43,204 bases of DNA, taken from the NCBI RefSeq assembly GCF_019956415.1, contig NZ_JAHBDK010000046.1, positions 1 through 43,204 on the forward strand, written 5' to 3'. Positions within the stretch are counted from its first letter, which is position 1. Every line of letters begins with the position of its first letter. Below the pieces are notes generated by a model. That model was given only the letters and a program-made list of their open reading frames with translations. It did not search any database and was not told where the DNA came from. The stretch comes from Pseudomonas sp. GL-B-19 (GTDB lineage: Bacteria > Pseudomonadota > Gammaproteobacteria > Pseudomonadales > Pseudomonadaceae). Shown in pieces: positions 24,559-32,814 of the stretch. Position numbers and translations under genes: made by a program.

Positions 24559-25872
24559 TCAGCGTTTGGGAAGTTCGATCAGGACCTTCAACCCGCCCCA
24601 CTCGCTCTCTTCCAACCGCAGTACCCCGCCCCAGCTGTCGACGATGTCGCGCACAATCCCCAGCCCCAACCCGTGCCCATCCGTCTGTTCATCCAGCCGC
24701 GTACCGCGACTGAACACTTGCGCCCGCTGGTCTTCGGGAATTCCCGGTCCATCGTCTTCAACGCTCAACTCAAACCCGTCCACCGCCTCGACCACGCTCA
24801 AGCGAACCTCGGCATCTGCCCATTTACAGGCGTTGTCCAGTAAGTTACCAAGCAGTTCAAGCAAGTCCTCACGGTCCCACGGTAACTGCAAACCGGGCGA
24901 TGCACGGTAGCTGAGCGCCAGGTGCTCGCCATGAATCATGTTCAACGTCGCCAATAACCCTGGCAGTTCTTCATCGCAATCAAACAACGCCCCGGGCAGC
25001 GCGTCACCGGACAATCGGGCGCGGTTGAGTTCGCGATTGAGGCGTTGCTGGACCTGCTCCAGTTGCGCCTGAATCACCTTGCGCAGCTGCGGGTGGGCGT
25101 CGAGTTTTTCGCCGGAAGCCAGGCTCAACAACACTGCCAGCGGGGTTTTCAATGCGTGGCCGAGGTTGCCCAACGCATTGCGCGAACGCTTGAGGCTATC
25201 TTCGGTGTGAGCGAGCAAATGGTTGATCTGCGCCACCAGCGGCTCAAGCTCGATCGGCACCTGATCATCCAGTTGCGAGCGCTGGCCTTGCTGCAACTGG
25301 GCGATCTGCTCGCGAGCCTTTTCCAGCGGACGCAAGGCGCGGCGCACGGTGATGCGTTGCAGCAGCAAAATCAGCAGCAGCCCAGCCAATCCCAGTCCCA
25401 GCCCCACTTGCTGCATGCGCTTGAAGCTCTCGCGCACCGGCGTGTAGTCCTGCGCAACGCTGATGGAAATCGACTGGCCGAGGCGTCGATAGTCTGAACG
25501 CAACACCAGTAATTGCTGCCCTTCCGGCCCCAGTTGCAGGTTGCTGTGCAAGCCGGGCTGCTCCAGCCGTGGCAGTTCCTGATCCCACAGCGAACGGGAG
25601 CGCCAATGGTGATCGTCGAAATCGATGCGAAAGTAGTGCCCGGAAAACGGGCGCTGGTAAGCCGGCGACAAGTGCCGCTCCTCCAGTTGCAACCCTTGCG
25701 GCCCGCGCACCAGTGCCATCAGCAGGTTCTCGCTATCGTTGCGCAAACCCGCTTCGAGGTAGCGCTGCAAACCCATTTCGAACAACCACAAACTGGTTTG
25801 CGCCAGCACCAGGCCGACGACGACCATGACGCTGATCAGCCCCAGGCTCAAACGGCGCTGGATTGATCTCAC
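24559..25872 (-). CDS. Two-component sensor histidine kinase (PhoQ/QseC type)
   Basis: This is a membrane sensor kinase of 437 residues. TM1 (about 10-30) and TM2 (about 157-172) bracket a periplasmic domain of some 125 residues rich in acidic/His pairs (YFRIDFDDHHW). The dimerisation helix has the phosphorylated His239 (NLGHALKTPLAV), and the ATP-binding domain has an N-box (GNLLDNACKWA) and the G-boxes VEDDGPGIP and GHGLGLGIV. The start is a GTG overlapping the regulator stop (GTGA), so the two are translationally coupled. It is the last gene of a PepSY-PepSY-regulator-kinase operon. The stimulus is unknown; PepSY partners suggest an envelope or metal signal. Confidence 0.94.
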   Translation of the reverse strand: MRSIQRRLSLGLISVMVVVGLVLAQTSLWLFEMGLQRYLEAGLRNDSENLLMALVRGPQGLQLEERHLSPAYQRPFSGHYFRIDFDDHHWRSRSLWDQELPRLEQPGLHSNLQLGPEGQQLLVLRSDYRRLGQSISISVAQDYTPVRESFKRMQQVGLGLGLAGLLLILLLQRITVRRALRPLEKAREQIAQLQQGQRSQLDDQVPIELEPLVAQINHLLAHTEDSLKRSRNALGNLGHALKTPLAVLLSLASGEKLDAHPQLRKVIQAQLEQVQQRLNRELNRARLSGDALPGALFDCDEELPGLLATLNMIHGEHLALSYRASPGLQLPWDREDLLELLGNLLDNACKWADAEVRLSVVEAVDGFELSVEDDGPGIPEDQRAQVFSRGTRLDEQTDGHGLGLGIVRDIVDSWGGVLRLEESEWGGLKVLIELPKR

Positions 25873-26537
25873 TGAGCGGCCCCGCCGAACAGGTAACCCT
25901 GACCGCGACGGGTTTCGATCACGCTGCGCCCCAGTTTTCGTCGCAGGTGGTTGACGTGAACTTCCAGCACGTTGGAATCGCGCTCGGTTTCGCCGTCATA
26001 GAGGTGTTCGGCGAGGTGGCTTTTGGAGAGGATCTGTTCGGGGTGCAGCATGAAATAGCGCAGCAGGCGAAATTCGGCGGCGGTGAGCTGGATGTCGGCG
26101 CCGTCGCGGGTCACGCATTGGCGACCTTCGTCCAGGTGCAGCCCGGCAGCCTTGAGCGTCGGTTGATTCGCCTGGCCGTGGGAGCGACGCAGCAGCGCCT
26201 GAACCCGCAGGTGCAATTCTTCCGGATGGAAAGGCTTGGTCAGGTAATCGTCGGCGCCGGCCTTGAGGCCTTCGATGCGTTCGGCCCAGGAACCCCGCGC
26301 GGTGAGGATCAGCACGGGCGTCATCAGGCCACCCGCGCGCCATTGCGCCAGTACTTCAAGCCCCGGCAAACCGGGCAAGCCGAGGTCGAGGATGATCAGG
26401 TCATACGGTTCGCTGCTGCCCTGATACGCCGCGTCGCGACCGTCGGCCAGCCAATCCACGGCGTAACCCTGCCGGTTGAGGCCGGCCATCAATTCGTCGG
26501 CCAGCGGCACGTGGTCTTCCACCAGCAGCAATCGCAT
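25869..26537 (-). CDS. OmpR-family response regulator
   Basis: The protein has 222 residues. The receiver domain carries the phosphorylated Asp51 (YDLIILDLGLPG) with acidic pocket residues near the start (LLLVEDH) and Lys about residue 101 (DDYLTKPF). The C-terminal winged helix-turn-helix (about 125-220) has LTAAEFRLLRYFMLHP and VNHLRRKLG. It should be phosphorylated by the kinase encoded directly downstream (overlapping by four bases) and activate or repress nearby genes, probably including this operon. The ATG at 26537 is used. Only 3 bp separate it from the PepSY gene upstream. Confidence 0.96.
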   Translation of the reverse strand: MRLLLVEDHVPLADELMAGLNRQGYAVDWLADGRDAAYQGSSEPYDLIILDLGLPGLPGLEVLAQWRAGGLMTPVLILTARGSWAERIEGLKAGADDYLTKPFHPEELHLRVQALLRRSHGQANQPTLKAAGLHLDEGRQCVTRDGADIQLTAAEFRLLRYFMLHPEQILSKSHLAEHLYDGETERDSNVLEVHVNHLRRKLGRSVIETRRGQGYLFGGAAQ

Positions 26538-26540
26538 CGG

Positions 26541-26846
26541 TCAATCTTCCTTGTCTTTCAGTAAACGGCCGGTGGCGGCCTCAATGTCCAGTTCACGAAC
26601 CACGCCTTCGGGGGTCAGCAGCTCGACTTCATAAATGTAGACGTCGTGCTTTTCTTCAAGCTCGGCTTCCAGCAGCTTGGCGCCGGGATAGCGATCCAGC
26701 GCCTGTTGCAGCAATTGCTCCAGCGGCAGGATTATCCCCTGTTGGCGCAGGCGCAGGGCTTCGTCCTGATCCAGGTCGCGGGCCAGGACCGCCGAGCAAA
26801 ACGCCAGAAGCACCAGCGCCATGCGTGAGAATGAACGCACCTTCAT
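26541..26846 (-). CDS. PepSY-domain periplasmic protein
   Basis: A 101-residue protein has a signal peptide of about 22 residues (KVRSFSRMALVLLAFCSAVLA) and a single PepSY domain with LLEAELEEKHDVYIYEVEL and ELDIEAATGRLLKDKED. PepSY domains are thought to inhibit peptidases or sense envelope state. It shares the pattern RDLDQDEALRLRQQG with its upstream paralogue, suggesting tandem duplication. The ATG at 26846 has AGGA 6 nt upstream and touches the stop of the neighbouring gene by one base (TAATG). The ORF open to 26906 is not needed. Confidence 0.92.
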   Translation of the reverse strand: MKVRSFSRMALVLLAFCSAVLARDLDQDEALRLRQQGIILPLEQLLQQALDRYPGAKLLEAELEEKHDVYIYEVELLTPEGVVRELDIEAATGRLLKDKED

Positions 26847-27154
26847 TACGTATCCTGATGATCCTTGAGAACCTGGCCGCTGACAGCGTCTAATTCCACG
26901 TCCCACTCGATGTCCTGTGGATCGCGTAGCTCAACCTGATAGATGTACTTGCCGTACTCTTCTTCCAGTTCGGTTTGGGTCACCGTCGAACCGGGGTGCT
27001 TGGCCAGAGCGGTGGCATTGAGCTTCTCGAAAGACGCAATGGTACCAGCGTCACGCAGCCTCAGGGCTTCATCGGGGCCAAGGTCGCGAGCGTGGGCGAG
27101 GCTGGCGGTCATGGCGATGATCGAGGCGCTGAACAGGGCAGTCAGGGTGTTCAT
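26846..27154 (-). CDS. PepSY-domain periplasmic protein (first gene of the operon)
   Basis: A 102-residue exported protein has a signal peptide ending near SLAHA, then RDLGPDEALRLRDAG and a PepSY domain with TQTELEEEYGKYIYQVELRD and DVELDAVSGQVLKDHQ. It is clearly paralogous to the next gene. As the first gene of the four-gene operon its upstream region (27155-27275) should hold the promoter; I could not pick out a regulator box. The start is the ATG at 27154. Confidence 0.92.
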   Translation of the reverse strand: MNTLTALFSASIIAMTASLAHARDLGPDEALRLRDAGTIASFEKLNATALAKHPGSTVTQTELEEEYGKYIYQVELRDPQDIEWDVELDAVSGQVLKDHQDT

Positions 27155-27277
27155 GGGTGTCTCCGGATTTTTTATGTGTTGCTTACGGGAGGCACCTTAG
27201 CGAGCTGAACTTAATTGAAACTGAATTGCCATCATTGAAGACGACTCCACGGAATTGCAGCCCCTCCAAAAAGCCCT

Positions 27278-27366
27278 GTAGGAGTGAGCCTGCTCGCGAT
27301 GGCTGCCTGATATTCAACATTTACGGTGACTGATACACCGCTATCGCGAGCAGGCTCACTCCTACA
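27278..27366. repeat. REP doublet (GTAGGAGTGAGC type)
   Basis: TGTAGGAGTGAGCCTGCTCG and its inverted copy ending GCTCACTCCTACA separate the divergent PepSY operon and patatin-like gene. Confidence 0.92.
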
Positions 27367-27418
27367 ATGACCGTGTTGCATGTTTATAATCTTGCGCTTG
27401 CCAAACATCGAGACTGGT

Positions 27419-28498
27419 ATGACCGCTATCCACATCAAGTTCCCTTCCCTGACCCTCAAGGCCGGCCCGCGTGCGTTCGCGCGCATCCGTAAAGATGGCT
27501 TGAGCGCCGCCGATGTCGGGACGCTGCCGGGTGCCGCCGGCGGGCCGAAGGCCTTGGGGATTCAAGGTCTGGACCTGGCGTTGTTTGGCGAATGGCTGCC
27601 GGCCGCACCGCGCGAGCGTTCACTGATTGGCGCCTCGGTCGGTTCCTGGCGCTTCGCCAGCGCCTGCCTGCCGGACGCCGCCGAAGGCATCCGGCGCCTC
27701 GGGCATTTGTACACGGAGCAGAATTTCGCCAAGGGCGTGACCATGGCGCAGATCAGCCAGAGCTCGCAGCGCATGCTCGATGAACTGCTGAACGGTCGCG
27801 ATGCCTCGATCTTGAGCAACGTGCATTACCGACTGAACATCATGGTGGTCAAAAGCCACGGCCTGTTGGCACACGACCATCGTGGCCGACTCGGGCTGGC
27901 GCTGGGATCCGTGATCGCCGACAACCTGCGCGGGCGCGCTCGGCTGTCGCGGCATTTCGAACGGCTGATCATCCACGACCCGCGCCTGGCGCCGCCGGTC
28001 AATGCGCTGAATGACTTCCCCTCGCGCTTCGTCGCGCTGAACGCCGGCAATCTGCGCCAGGCGCTGCTGGCTTCGGGCTCGATCCCGATGGTGATGGAAG
28101 GCGTGCGCGACTTGCCCGGTGCGGGCGCGGGAACGTTCCGCGATGGCGGTTTGCTCGACTATCACCTGGATCTGCCCTACAGCGGCGACGACATCGTGCT
28201 GTATCCGCATTTCACCGACCGGGTGATTCCCGGCTGGTTCGACAAGGCCCTGCCATGGCGCCGTGCCTGCACCGCGCGCTTGCAGGATGTTCTGCTGCTG
28301 GCACCGTCCAAGGAGTATCTGGCGCGCTTGCCCTACGGCAAACTGCCGGACCGTAACGATTTCAAGCGCTTCATGGGAGACGCGCCGACCCGGCAGAAAT
28401 ACTGGCGCGCCACGATGGATGAAAGCCGTCGCCTCGGTGACGAATTCCTCGAACTGGCCGCCAATGGTCGCCTCGGCGAGCGCTTGCTGACCCTTTAG
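27419..28498 (+). CDS. Patatin-like phospholipase family protein
   Basis: The 359-residue protein has the patatin layout: an oxyanion-type glycine-rich loop (LPGAAGGPKALG, residues 37-48), the nucleophile elbow G-x-S-x-G with Ser73 (GASVGSW), and the second member of the dyad, Asp242 (RDGGLLDYH). It should hydrolyse acyl esters, probably lipids, and has no signal peptide, so it is cytoplasmic. The physiological substrate is unknown. The ATG at 27419 begins the conserved N-terminus; the ORF open from 27380 adds a weak leader. queD follows 84 bp downstream on the same strand. Confidence 0.88.
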   Translation: MTAIHIKFPSLTLKAGPRAFARIRKDGLSAADVGTLPGAAGGPKALGIQGLDLALFGEWLPAAPRERSLIGASVGSWRFASACLPDAAEGIRRLGHLYTEQNFAKGVTMAQISQSSQRMLDELLNGRDASILSNVHYRLNIMVVKSHGLLAHDHRGRLGLALGSVIADNLRGRARLSRHFERLIIHDPRLAPPVNALNDFPSRFVALNAGNLRQALLASGSIPMVMEGVRDLPGAGAGTFRDGGLLDYHLDLPYSGDDIVLYPHFTDRVIPGWFDKALPWRRACTARLQDVLLLAPSKEYLARLPYGKLPDRNDFKRFMGDAPTRQKYWRATMDESRRLGDEFLELAANGRLGERLLTL

Positions 28499-28582
28499 TC
28501 AGTGTTTCGCCCGCAGCTCTGTTAAACTCGCCACCTGCCCACATCGCCGCGGCGATCGCCACCTGACAGAGCTGAAATCACT

Positions 28583-28939
28583 GTGGAAATCTTCAAAGAG
28601 TTTACGTTCGAATCCGCCCACCGCCTGCCCCACGTACCGGAAGGCCACAAGTGCGGCCGCCTCCACGGTCACTCGTTCAAAGTGGCGATCCACTTGAGCG
28701 GCGACCTCGATCCGCACACCGGCTGGATCCGCGACTTCTCGGAAATCAAGGCGATCTTCAAGCCGCTTTACGAGCGTCTGGACCACAACTACCTGAACGA
28801 CATTCCCGGCCTGGAAAACCCGACCAGTGAAGTGCTGGCCAAATTCATCTGGAATGAAATGAAGCCCCTGCTGCCGGAGCTCAGCGCGATCCGTATCCAC
28901 GAGACGTGCACCAGCGGCTGCATCTATCACGGCGAGTAA
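28583..28939 (+). CDS. queD: 6-carboxy-5,6,7,8-tetrahydropterin synthase
   Basis: QueD converts dihydroneopterin triphosphate to 6-carboxytetrahydropterin on the path to preQ0, queuosine and archaeosine. The 118-residue protein has the zinc-binding histidines in FESAHRL (His13) and CGRLHGHSF (His28, His30), and the catalytic Cys24 in the same loop. The C-terminal IHETCTSGCIYHGE is typical of the family. The start is GTG at 28583. The 84-bp gap after the patatin gene probably contains its own promoter. Confidence 0.96.
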   Translation: MEIFKEFTFESAHRLPHVPEGHKCGRLHGHSFKVAIHLSGDLDPHTGWIRDFSEIKAIFKPLYERLDHNYLNDIPGLENPTSEVLAKFIWNEMKPLLPELSAIRIHETCTSGCIYHGE

Positions 28940-28947
28940 CCCGCCCT

Positions 28948-29052
28948 TGTAGGAGCTGCGGTGCGGCGATCCGACTTGCCAGCGAAGGCGGCGTGTCAGG
29001 TAACGATGATGTCGACTGACACACCGCTTTCGCTGGCAAGCCAGCTCCTACA
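28948..29052. repeat. Composite REP doublet
   Basis: The left half starts TGTAGGAGCTGCGGTGCGGC and then switches to a second REP core (CTTGCCAGCGAAGG). The right half is a regular inverted GCTGGCAAGCCAGCTCCTACA. The mixture suggests recombination between two REP classes. Confidence 0.85.
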
Positions 29053-29083
29053 ATGAAGACTGCGTTTCGTCAGTGAATAATCA

Positions 29084-29108
29084 AGCCACCCTCAGCGGTG
29101 GCTTTTTT
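29084..29108 (+). terminator. Rho-independent terminator
   Basis: AGCCACC and GGTGGCT form a stem with a six-base loop followed by a run of six Ts. It ends the queD transcript, about 145 bp after its stop and past the REP doublet. Confidence 0.9.
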
Positions 29109-29152
29109 ATGCCTATGCTTTTTGCCTCGCACCCTGCCAAGAGGACAAGCAA

Positions 29153-29983
29153 ATGGCTGACTGGCTGCTGGACCGCCAATACCGCTTCAACGGGCACCGG
29201 ATTTACTACGCCGTGCACGGCGAAGGTCCGCCACTGGTGTTCGTGCATGGCACGCCCTTCTCTTCTTATGTGTGGCACCGCATCGCCCCGCACTTCATTG
29301 CCACGCACCGCGTGCATTATTTCGACCTGCTGGGCTATGGCCAATCGGAGAAAATCGACGGTGACGTTTCGCTGGGTGTGCAGAACGAGTTGCTGGCGCA
29401 TTTGCTCGATCACTGGGCAATCGAGCGGCCAGACGTGGTGGCTCACGATTTCGGCGGCGCTACCGCCCTGCGCACTCATCTGCTGAACGGCAAGGATTAC
29501 CGCAGCCTGACGCTGATCGACCCGGTGGCGCTGACACCCTGGGGTTCACCGTTCGTGCAGCATGTGCGCCAGCATGAAGCCGCGTTCAGTGGCGTGCCGG
29601 ATTACATCCAGCGAGCCATCGTGCCGGCCTACATTCGCGGGGCGATCAAACGCGACATCCCCGATGAAGAACTCGCACCGTACGTGCAGCCGTGGCTGGG
29701 GGAGCCGGGGCAAGCAGCGTTCTACCGGCAGATTGCGCAGATGGACGAGCGCTATACCCGCGAGGCTGAAGGTTTGTACCCGACCATTCGGTGCCCGGTG
29801 CAGATTCTGTGGGGCGAGGACGATCAGTGGATCCCCATCGAACGCGGACGGGCCTTGCACCAGATGATTGCCGGCTCGCAATTTCACCCGGTCCCCAATG
29901 CAGGGCATCTGGTTCAGGAAGATGCACCGGAAGCGATTGTTGCCGCGTTGCTGAAATTCTTACCCCTACACTTTTCCCCCTGA
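29153..29983 (+). CDS. Alpha/beta hydrolase with Asp nucleophile (haloalkane dehalogenase-like)
   Basis: This is a cytoplasmic hydrolase of 276 residues with the canonical fold: oxyanion HGTP (residues 32-35), nucleophile elbow VVAHDFGGATAL with Asp99 in place of Ser, an acidic loop ILWGEDDQWIP and catalytic His in NAGHLVQED. An Asp nucleophile is typical of haloalkane dehalogenases and epoxide hydrolases, which act on carbon-halogen or epoxide bonds by ester intermediates. The substrate is not known. The ATG at 29153 is used. Confidence 0.9.
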   Translation: MADWLLDRQYRFNGHRIYYAVHGEGPPLVFVHGTPFSSYVWHRIAPHFIATHRVHYFDLLGYGQSEKIDGDVSLGVQNELLAHLLDHWAIERPDVVAHDFGGATALRTHLLNGKDYRSLTLIDPVALTPWGSPFVQHVRQHEAAFSGVPDYIQRAIVPAYIRGAIKRDIPDEELAPYVQPWLGEPGQAAFYRQIAQMDERYTREAEGLYPTIRCPVQILWGEDDQWIPIERGRALHQMIAGSQFHPVPNAGHLVQEDAPEAIVAALLKFLPLHFSP

Positions 29984-29993
29984 ACCCCCCAAC

Positions 29994-30031
29994 CCCCTTG
30001 TGGGAGCGAGCAGACTTGCTCCCACAAGGGG
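29994..30031. repeat. Compact REP-like hairpin, 14-bp perfect arms
   Basis: CCCCTTGTGGGAGC and GCTCCCACAAGGGG flank a ten-base loop, 11 bp after the hydrolase stop. It looks like a collapsed REP doublet and may end the hydrolase transcript. Confidence 0.8.
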
Positions 30032-30173
30032 AATGTGTTGCTTCAGGTACTCCGATTTCGGGCCACATTCCCGGCCAAATACTGGCGTTCGTCTATAAAT
30101 AACCACATCCACACCCTTGGCACGACCACTGCAACCCTCACCGCGTCCTCCCCCATTTTGCAAGGAACGCCAC

Positions 30174-31445
30174 ATGACGCAGAACGACCCGGGCAACGAC
30201 TACCCCCTCAGCGAAGTCCCGATGCATGCCCGCAAAGGCCTCGCCTCCACGGCCATGGTGCTGCTGGGTTTCACCTTCTTCACCGCCACCATGTTTGCCG
30301 GCGGCAAGCTCGGTGTGGCGTTCGACTTTGCCGAGATGATGGCGGTGATTATTGTCGGCAATCTGTTGCTGGGAATCTATGCCGCCGCGCTGGGCTTTAT
30401 TGCGTTCAAAAGCGGACTCAACTCGGTGCTGATGGGCCGTTTCTGCTTCGGTGAAGTGGGCAGCAAGCTCAGTGACCTGATCCTCGGTTTTACCCAAATC
30501 GGCTGGTACGCCTGGGGTACGGCCACTGCCGCTGTGGTGTTGGGCAAGTATTTCGAATTGAGCGAGGGCACGGTTCTCGGGCTGATGGTGCTGTTCGGGA
30601 TGATATTTTGTGCGACCGCCTATGTCGGTTATCGCGGGCTGGAAATTCTTTCTTACATCGCTGTTCCGGCAATGATGCTGCTGCTGACGCTGTCGATGTG
30701 GGTGGCGACGGTAAAAATCGGCGGGCTCGATGGTTTGCTCGCCGTAGTGCCCACGGAAACGCTGGATTGGTCGACCGCCGTGACCCTGGTGTTCGGCACG
30801 TTTGTCAGCGGTGCGACCCAGGCCACCAACTGGACGCGCTTCTCGCGCTCGGCACGGGTCGCGGTGCTGGCGAGCCTGATCGGGTTCTTCTTCGGTAACG
30901 GATTGATGGTGGTGATCGGCGCCTACGGGGCCATCGTCTACCAACAACCGGACGTGGTCGAGGTGCTGCTATTGCAAGGTTTTGCGATGGCCGCGATGGC
31001 GATGTTGCTGATCAACATCTGGAGCACCCAGGACAACACCATCTACAACTTCGCCGTCGCAGGATGCAACCTGCTGCGCACCGGCCGGCGCAAAACCGTG
31101 ACCTTGGGCGGCGCGGTTATCGGCACGCTGCTGGCACTACTGGGCATGTACGACATGCTGGTGCCGTACCTGATTCTGCTGGGCACGGTGATTCCGCCAA
31201 TAGGTGGCGTGATCATGGCGGACTTTTTCTTTCGCTATCGAGGTCATTATCCCAAGTTGGCCAACGCACGGTTGCCCGCATTCAACTGGTCGGGTTTGAC
31301 GGCCTATGCCGTCGGCACCGTGGCCGCTTTCAGTTCGCCATGGGTCGCGCCGCTGGTAGGGATTGCCGCTGCCGCGCTAACGTATATGTTATTGACCGCC
31401 GTGCTCGGTGTTCGAACCGTCCATGCCCCCCAGCAAGATTTATAA
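30174..31445 (+). CDS. codB: Cytosine permease
   Basis: This is an inner-membrane transporter of the NCS1 nucleobase family (423 residues, about 12 membrane segments) that imports cytosine, probably with a proton. The N-terminus (DYPLSEVPMHARKGLASTAM) and FTQIGWYAWGTATAAV match CodB. The ATG at 30174 has AAGGA upstream. The deaminase gene begins 13 bp downstream, so import and deamination are encoded together. Little but a REP hairpin separates it from the hydrolase. Confidence 0.94.
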   Translation: MTQNDPGNDYPLSEVPMHARKGLASTAMVLLGFTFFTATMFAGGKLGVAFDFAEMMAVIIVGNLLLGIYAAALGFIAFKSGLNSVLMGRFCFGEVGSKLSDLILGFTQIGWYAWGTATAAVVLGKYFELSEGTVLGLMVLFGMIFCATAYVGYRGLEILSYIAVPAMMLLLTLSMWVATVKIGGLDGLLAVVPTETLDWSTAVTLVFGTFVSGATQATNWTRFSRSARVAVLASLIGFFFGNGLMVVIGAYGAIVYQQPDVVEVLLLQGFAMAAMAMLLINIWSTQDNTIYNFAVAGCNLLRTGRRKTVTLGGAVIGTLLALLGMYDMLVPYLILLGTVIPPIGGVIMADFFFRYRGHYPKLANARLPAFNWSGLTAYAVGTVAAFSSPWVAPLVGIAAAALTYMLLTAVLGVRTVHAPQQDL

Positions 31446-31458
31446 AAGGACTCGCCTG

Positions 31459-32703
31459 ATGCATATCATCAACGCCCGCCTGCGCAACCAAGAAGGCCTG
31501 CATGAGTTGCACCTGGAAAACGGCCTGATCCGCACCATCGCCCGGCAGACCGAAGCCCCGACCCTGGGTCCCGACGACCTGGACGCCGGCGGCAACCTGG
31601 TGGTGCCTCCCTTCGTCGAGCCACACATTCACCTCGACGCTACGCTGACCGCCGGCCAGCCGCGCTGGAACATGAGCGGCACGCTGTTCGAAGGCATCGA
31701 GTGCTGGGGCGAGCGCAAGGTGACGATCACCGAGGAAGACACCAAAACCCGCGCCAAGAAGACCATCCAGACCCTCGCCGCCCACGGCATCCAGCATGTG
31801 CGCACCCATGTCGACGTCACCGACCCGCAGCTCACCGCGCTCAAGGCGATGCTGGAGGTGCGCGAGGAAAGCCGTCACCTGATCGACCTGCAAATCGTCG
31901 CGTTCCCGCAGGAAGGCATCGAGTCGTACCGCAATGGCCGGGAGCTGATGGAGGAAGCGATCCGCATGGGCGCCGATGTGGTCGGCGGCATTCCGCACTT
32001 CGAGTACACCCGCGATCAGGGTGTCAGTTCGGTGAAGTTCCTGATGGACCTGGCCGAGCGCACCGGTTGTCTGGTAGACGTGCACTGCGACGAAACCGAC
32101 GACCCGCATTCGCGCTTCCTCGAAGTGCTTGCCGAAGAGGCCCGCAGTCGCGACATGGGTTCGCGGGTCACCGCCAGCCACACCACCGCGATGGGCTCTT
32201 ACGACAACGCTTACTGCGCCAAACTCTTTCGCCTGCTTGGGCATTCGGGGATCAGTTTTGTCTCCTGCCCCACTGAAAGCATTCACCTGCAAGGACGCTT
32301 CGACACCTTCCCGAAACGCCGTGGCGTGACCCGCGTCAACGAGTTGCTCGAAGCGGGGATGAACGTGTGTTTCGGCCAGGACTCGATCGTTGACCCGTGG
32401 TATCCGCTGGGCAATGGCAACATCCTGCGGGTGCTCGAAGCCGGGTTGCACATCTGCCACATGCTTGGGTATCGGAACCTGCAAAGCGCGCTGGACCTGG
32501 TGACGGACAACAGCGCCAAGGCGATGAACCTCGGCGAGCGATATGGCCTGGAAGCGGGACGGCCGGCGAATTTGCTGGTGCTGTCGGCGGACAGTGACTA
32601 TGAGGTAATTCGCAGCCAGGGCTTGCCGCTGTATTCAGTTCGCGGGGGCAAGTTGCTGATGAAGCGGACGATGCCGGTGGTGGAATGGCCAAATCAGTTT
32701 TGA
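31459..32703 (+). CDS. codA: Cytosine deaminase
   Basis: CodA hydrolyses cytosine to uracil and ammonia in pyrimidine salvage. The 414-residue amidohydrolase has the metal-binding HxH at His56 and His58 (PHIHLD), a third His at 209 (VHCDETDDPHS) with catalytic Glu212, and a late Asp in FGQDSIVDPW. Offsets from the E. coli enzyme are constant at about five residues. The ATG at 31459 lies 13 bp after codB. Confidence 0.96.
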   Translation: MHIINARLRNQEGLHELHLENGLIRTIARQTEAPTLGPDDLDAGGNLVVPPFVEPHIHLDATLTAGQPRWNMSGTLFEGIECWGERKVTITEEDTKTRAKKTIQTLAAHGIQHVRTHVDVTDPQLTALKAMLEVREESRHLIDLQIVAFPQEGIESYRNGRELMEEAIRMGADVVGGIPHFEYTRDQGVSSVKFLMDLAERTGCLVDVHCDETDDPHSRFLEVLAEEARSRDMGSRVTASHTTAMGSYDNAYCAKLFRLLGHSGISFVSCPTESIHLQGRFDTFPKRRGVTRVNELLEAGMNVCFGQDSIVDPWYPLGNGNILRVLEAGLHICHMLGYRNLQSALDLVTDNSAKAMNLGERYGLEAGRPANLLVLSADSDYEVIRSQGLPLYSVRGGKLLMKRTMPVVEWPNQF

Positions 32704-32725
32704 ATTTTCGCTGAATGCCAGGGCC

Positions 32726-32803
32726 CCATCGCCAGCAGGCTGGCTCCCACAGGGATGTGTGAACGACACAGAACCAATGTGGGAGCCAGCCTGCTGGCGA
32801 TTG
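32726..32803. repeat. REP doublet (GCCAGCAGGCTGGCTCCCAC type)
   Basis: CATCGCCAGCAGGCTGGCTC and the inverted GAGCCAGCCTGCTGGCGAT enclose a short spacer, between the convergent codA and DapF-like genes. This subtype recurs only at 35130-35225. Confidence 0.92.
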
Positions 32804-32814
32804 CTTTCTTGACT

